64,000 nt of DNA, from NCBI RefSeq assembly GCF_000308535.1, contig NZ_BAFW01000239.1:1-64000 (forward strand). Reading direction: 5' to 3'. The DNA comes from Nocardia cerradoensis NBRC 101014 (GTDB taxonomy: Bacteria; Actinomycetota; Actinomycetes; Mycobacteriales; Mycobacteriaceae). Made by a program: the position numbers and the translations under genes. Of the stretch, positions 61,431 through 64,000 are shown in pieces (positions within the stretch are counted from its first letter, which is position 1; each line of letters starts with the position of its first letter). The notes under the pieces are model-generated. The model searched no databases and was not told the DNA's origin. It saw only the letters and a program-made list of their open reading frames with translations.

Positions 61431-61493
61431 AGTAGCTCACCGCTCTGGCCGGACCGCGGCGGAAACGGTGCCCGACCGGGCGCGAACCGGAAA

Positions 61494-61527
61494 TCTCACC
61501 GCGACCGCACCGCTGAGGTGAGAATTT
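61494..61527 (+). terminator. Terminator after menG
   Basis: TCTCACC pairs with GGTGAGA over a 16-base loop and AATTTT follows. It is weak but placed between menG and the nitrate reductase gene. Confidence 0.5.
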
Positions 61528-61589
61528 TGGTCATCTGCCGATAACGTTCGGTAAATCCGTCGCAACGGCGGCTCGCCATCATCGGGAGT

Positions 61590-64000
61590 GTGTCGAGCGC
61601 CGAGAACTCCACGAGCACCGTCCGGACCGCGTGCTCCTACTGCGGCGTGGGCTGCGGCATCACGGTGCGGACCGAGCACGACGCGGCCGGGGCCCCTGTC
61701 ATCGCGAAGGTGAGTGGCGACAAACTGCATCCGGTCAATGCCGGACGACTGTGCACCAAGGGCGCCACCCACCTGGAATTGATGCGCGCCCCCGGACGCA
61801 TGACCACGGCCCTGCACCGGCCCCGGCGCGGGCAGGAACCGGTCGAACTCGCGGTCGAGGAGGCCGTGCGGCAGGCGGCGCGGCGGCTGCGCGCCATCGT
61901 CGACGAATACGGGCCCGATGCCGTCGCGCTCTACGTCTCCGGGCAGATGACACTCGAAGCGCAGTATCTGGCGAACAAACTGGCCAAGGGCTATCTGCGC
62001 ACGGTGAATATCGAATCCAATTCGCGGCTGTGCATGGCAAGCGCCGGTACCGGATACAAACAATCGCTGGGCGCCGACGGCCCGCCGGGTTCCTACGACG
62101 ACCTGGACCGCGCCGACCTATTCTTCGTGATCGGCTCGAATATGGCCGACTGTCATCCGATTCTGTTCCTGCGCATGGCCGAACGGCTCAAGGCCGGCGC
62201 CAAACTGATCGTGGTGGATCCGCGGCGCACCGACACCGCCGCCCGGGCCGACCTTTTCCTGCAGATCAGGCCCGGCACCGATCTGGCGTTGCTGAACGGA
62301 TTGCTGCACCTGCTGGTCGCCAACGGTGATATCGACGCCGAATTCATCGCCGCCCACACCGAGGGCTGGGAGGCGATGCCGGAATTCCTCGCCGCCTATC
62401 CGCCGGCCCGCGTCGCCGAGATCACCGGGCTCGCCGAGGACGATATTCGCACCGCCGCCGCGTGGATCGGCGCGGCCAGTGAATGGATGACGCTGTGGAC
62501 GATGGGACTCAATCAGTCCACGCACGGCACGTGGAACACCAATGCCGTCTGCAATCTGCATCTGGCCACCGGCGCCGTCTGCCGGCCCGGTAGCGGTCCG
62601 TTCTCGCTGACCGGCCAGCCGAATGCCATGGGCGGGCGCGAAATGGGTTATATGGGCCCCGGTTTGCCCGGCCAGCGCAGCGCCCTCGTCGACGCCGACC
62701 GCCGCTTCGTCGAAACCGCGTGGCAGTTGCCGGCCGGCACCATTCGCGCCGAATCCGGGCGGGGCACGATCGACATGTTCCGGGAATTGGCCGACGGCCG
62801 GATCAAGGCGTGCTGGATCATCTGCAGTAATCCGGTGGCCTCGGTGGCGAATCGCAAAACCGTCATCGCCGGTCTGGAGGCCGCGGAACTGGTGATCACC
62901 CAGGACGCCTATCTCGATACCGCGACCAATGCCTATGCCGATCTGCTGCTGCCGGCGGCGCTGTGGGCCGAAGCCGACGGCGTGATGGTCAATTCCGAAC
63001 GCAATGTCACGTTGTTGCGGCATTCGGTGGAGCCGCTCGGCGCGGCGCTGCCCGATTGGGAGTGGATCGCGCGGATCGCGACGGCGATGGGATTCGAGGG
63101 ATTCGATTACTCGTCCAGCGCCGAAATCTTCGACGAGATCCGCGGTTTCGCGAATCCGGCGACCGGATACGACCTGAGCGGAATGAGTCACGCCGCACTG
63201 CGCGAGGGCCCGATGCAGTGGCCGTGTGCCGATGCCGCGCAGCGCCGCAACCCGATTCGCTATCGCACCGGCGATGCGGGCGCGCTCGTCTTCCCCACCG
63301 CGAGCGGCCGGGCCGTGTTCTGGCCGCGGCCGCATATGGCCGCCGCCGAAATGCCCGACGACGACTATCCCTTCGTCCTGAATACCGGTCGCGTCCAACA
63401 TCAATGGCACACGATGACCAAAACCGGACGGGTCGCGAAGCTGAACAAATTGAATCCGGCGCCGTTTCTCGACGTGCATCCCGACGATGCGCGCGCCCTC
63501 GGTGTGCGACCCGGTGATCAGATCGAAATCGCCTCTCGCCGTGGGCGAGCGGTGCTGCCCGTGCAGATCACCGACCGGGTGCGGCCGGGCGCGTGTTTCG
63601 CACCGTTCCACTGGAACGACGAACAGGGGGAATATCTGACCATCAATGCCGTGACCAACGACGCCGTCGATCCGGATTCGCTGCAACCGGAATTCAAGGC
63701 GTGCGCGGTGACGCTGCGCCGCGTCGGGCCCGCTCGAGACACTCGCGACGACACCGGCGACGCACCCGCACCGCATCCACTCGCCGCCATGCTGGGACTC
63801 GATTCCGCGTCCGCGCCCACGCTCAGCGAGGCGGAGCGGATCTATCTGGGCGGGTATCTGGCCGCGCTGCAATCGCTTCCGGTTCAGGGGCAGCCCGTCC
63901 TCCCGGAGTCGGCTCCGTTGTCCGACCGCAGCCGCTGGTGGATCGACGGGCTGCTGGCGGGAATGTACTCGCGGGCCGCCGACTCACCGCCCGGCGCCGA
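61590..64000 (+). CDS. Assimilatory nitrate reductase catalytic subunit, 5' part
   Basis: 803 residues are visible and the frame runs off the window. The 4Fe-4S motif is CSYCGVGC (Cys 15, 18, 22) with the fourth Cys in RLCTKG (55). SRLCMASAGTGY carries the likely molybdenum-binding Cys (148), as in Nap/Nas enzymes. TLWTMGLNQSTHGTWN, GQPNAMGGREMGYM and the C-terminal cap (NTGRVQHQWHTMTKTGRV) complete a molybdopterin oxidoreductase. After about residue 715 there is extra sequence (LSEAERIYLGGYLAALQ). Many actinobacteria fuse this enzyme to a sulfite-reductase-like flavoprotein; the extra part fits, but the edge hides it. GTG 61590 is a provisional start. Confidence 0.88.
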   Translation, partial: MSSAENSTSTVRTACSYCGVGCGITVRTEHDAAGAPVIAKVSGDKLHPVNAGRLCTKGATHLELMRAPGRMTTALHRPRRGQEPVELAVEEAVRQAARRLRAIVDEYGPDAVALYVSGQMTLEAQYLANKLAKGYLRTVNIESNSRLCMASAGTGYKQSLGADGPPGSYDDLDRADLFFVIGSNMADCHPILFLRMAERLKAGAKLIVVDPRRTDTAARADLFLQIRPGTDLALLNGLLHLLVANGDIDAEFIAAHTEGWEAMPEFLAAYPPARVAEITGLAEDDIRTAAAWIGAASEWMTLWTMGLNQSTHGTWNTNAVCNLHLATGAVCRPGSGPFSLTGQPNAMGGREMGYMGPGLPGQRSALVDADRRFVETAWQLPAGTIRAESGRGTIDMFRELADGRIKACWIICSNPVASVANRKTVIAGLEAAELVITQDAYLDTATNAYADLLLPAALWAEADGVMVNSERNVTLLRHSVEPLGAALPDWEWIARIATAMGFEGFDYSSSAEIFDEIRGFANPATGYDLSGMSHAALREGPMQWPCADAAQRRNPIRYRTGDAGALVFPTASGRAVFWPRPHMAAAEMPDDDYPFVLNTGRVQHQWHTMTKTGRVAKLNKLNPAPFLDVHPDDARALGVRPGDQIEIASRRGRAVLPVQITDRVRPGACFAPFHWNDEQGEYLTINAVTNDAVDPDSLQPEFKACAVTLRRVGPARDTRDDTGDAPAPHPLAAMLGLDSASAPTLSEAERIYLGGYLAALQSLPVQGQPVLPESAPLSDRSRWWIDGLLAGMYSRAADSPPGA

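Overview
The window is high-GC chromosomal DNA from a mycolic-acid actinobacterium, most likely Nocardia or a close member of the Nocardiaceae. The evidence is RpoB and RpoC chains that read almost like the mycobacterial ones, a complete YrbE/Mce lipid importer with its Mkl ATPase, a HadA-HadB type mycolate dehydratase, MenJ/MenG menaquinone genes, and a gene order that partly follows Mycobacterium tuberculosis (rpmG-had-trpT-secE-nusG-rplK-rplA-rplJ-rplL-mkl-rpoB, and htpX-grcC1-menJ-mgtA-menG). I did not run a search; the genus is inference.

Layout. 1-9.4 kb: housekeeping and small metabolic genes (end of a lysozyme-like transglycosylase, acyl-ACP thioesterase, FprB, SixA-like phosphatase, MerR, AhpD-like, pirin, XRE regulator/aldo-keto reductase pair). 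9.5-13.7 kb: accessory stretch with an isolated 45-residue gene that has its own ribosome site and terminator, an AraC regulator facing a cupin gene, a possible free-standing threonyl-tRNA editing domain, and a MerR regulator fused to the last two domains of a DNA sliding clamp, coupled to a helical-repeat protein. 13.7-23 kb: phosphatase, membrane Ser/Thr kinase, an AraC-VOC-UvrA-like drug/DNA-damage module, and a divergent SDR/TetR pair. 23.3-31 kb: rpoC and rpoB. 31.4-43.1 kb: one long operon on the minus strand (mkl, yrbEA, yrbEB, mceA-F, two Mce-associated proteins) lying between rplL and rpoB. 43.3-50 kb: translation and secretion genes rplL, rplJ, rplA, rplK, nusG, secE, rpmG, the fused hadAB and four tRNAs (Trp, Met, Thr, Tyr). 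50.2-61.4 kb: YajQ, HtpX, polyprenyl synthase, MenJ, MgtA and MenG with accessory insertions (AraC/VOC, TetR/MFS/SGNH). 61.6 kb to the end: the start of an assimilatory nitrate reductase, open at the window edge.

How parts work together. Mkl energises the YrbE permease pair, which with six Mce proteins forms an envelope-spanning lipid importer. The HadAB dehydratase supports mycolate elongation. GrcC1, MenJ and MenG belong to menaquinone tail synthesis, tail reduction and ring methylation, and MgtA to mannosylated glycolipids. Several regulators sit beside clear palindromic operators: two MerR-class promoters with 19-bp spacers, paired 16-bp TetR sites at 58.4 kb, and a 16-bp perfect palindrome ahead of an AraC gene.

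The points most worth following are the MerR-sliding-clamp fusion, the 45-residue gene, a 115-bp intergenic repeat present twice in opposite orientation (44690-44804 and 52886-53000), the position of the Mce operon, and the Cys-rich leader ORF ahead of rplJ.
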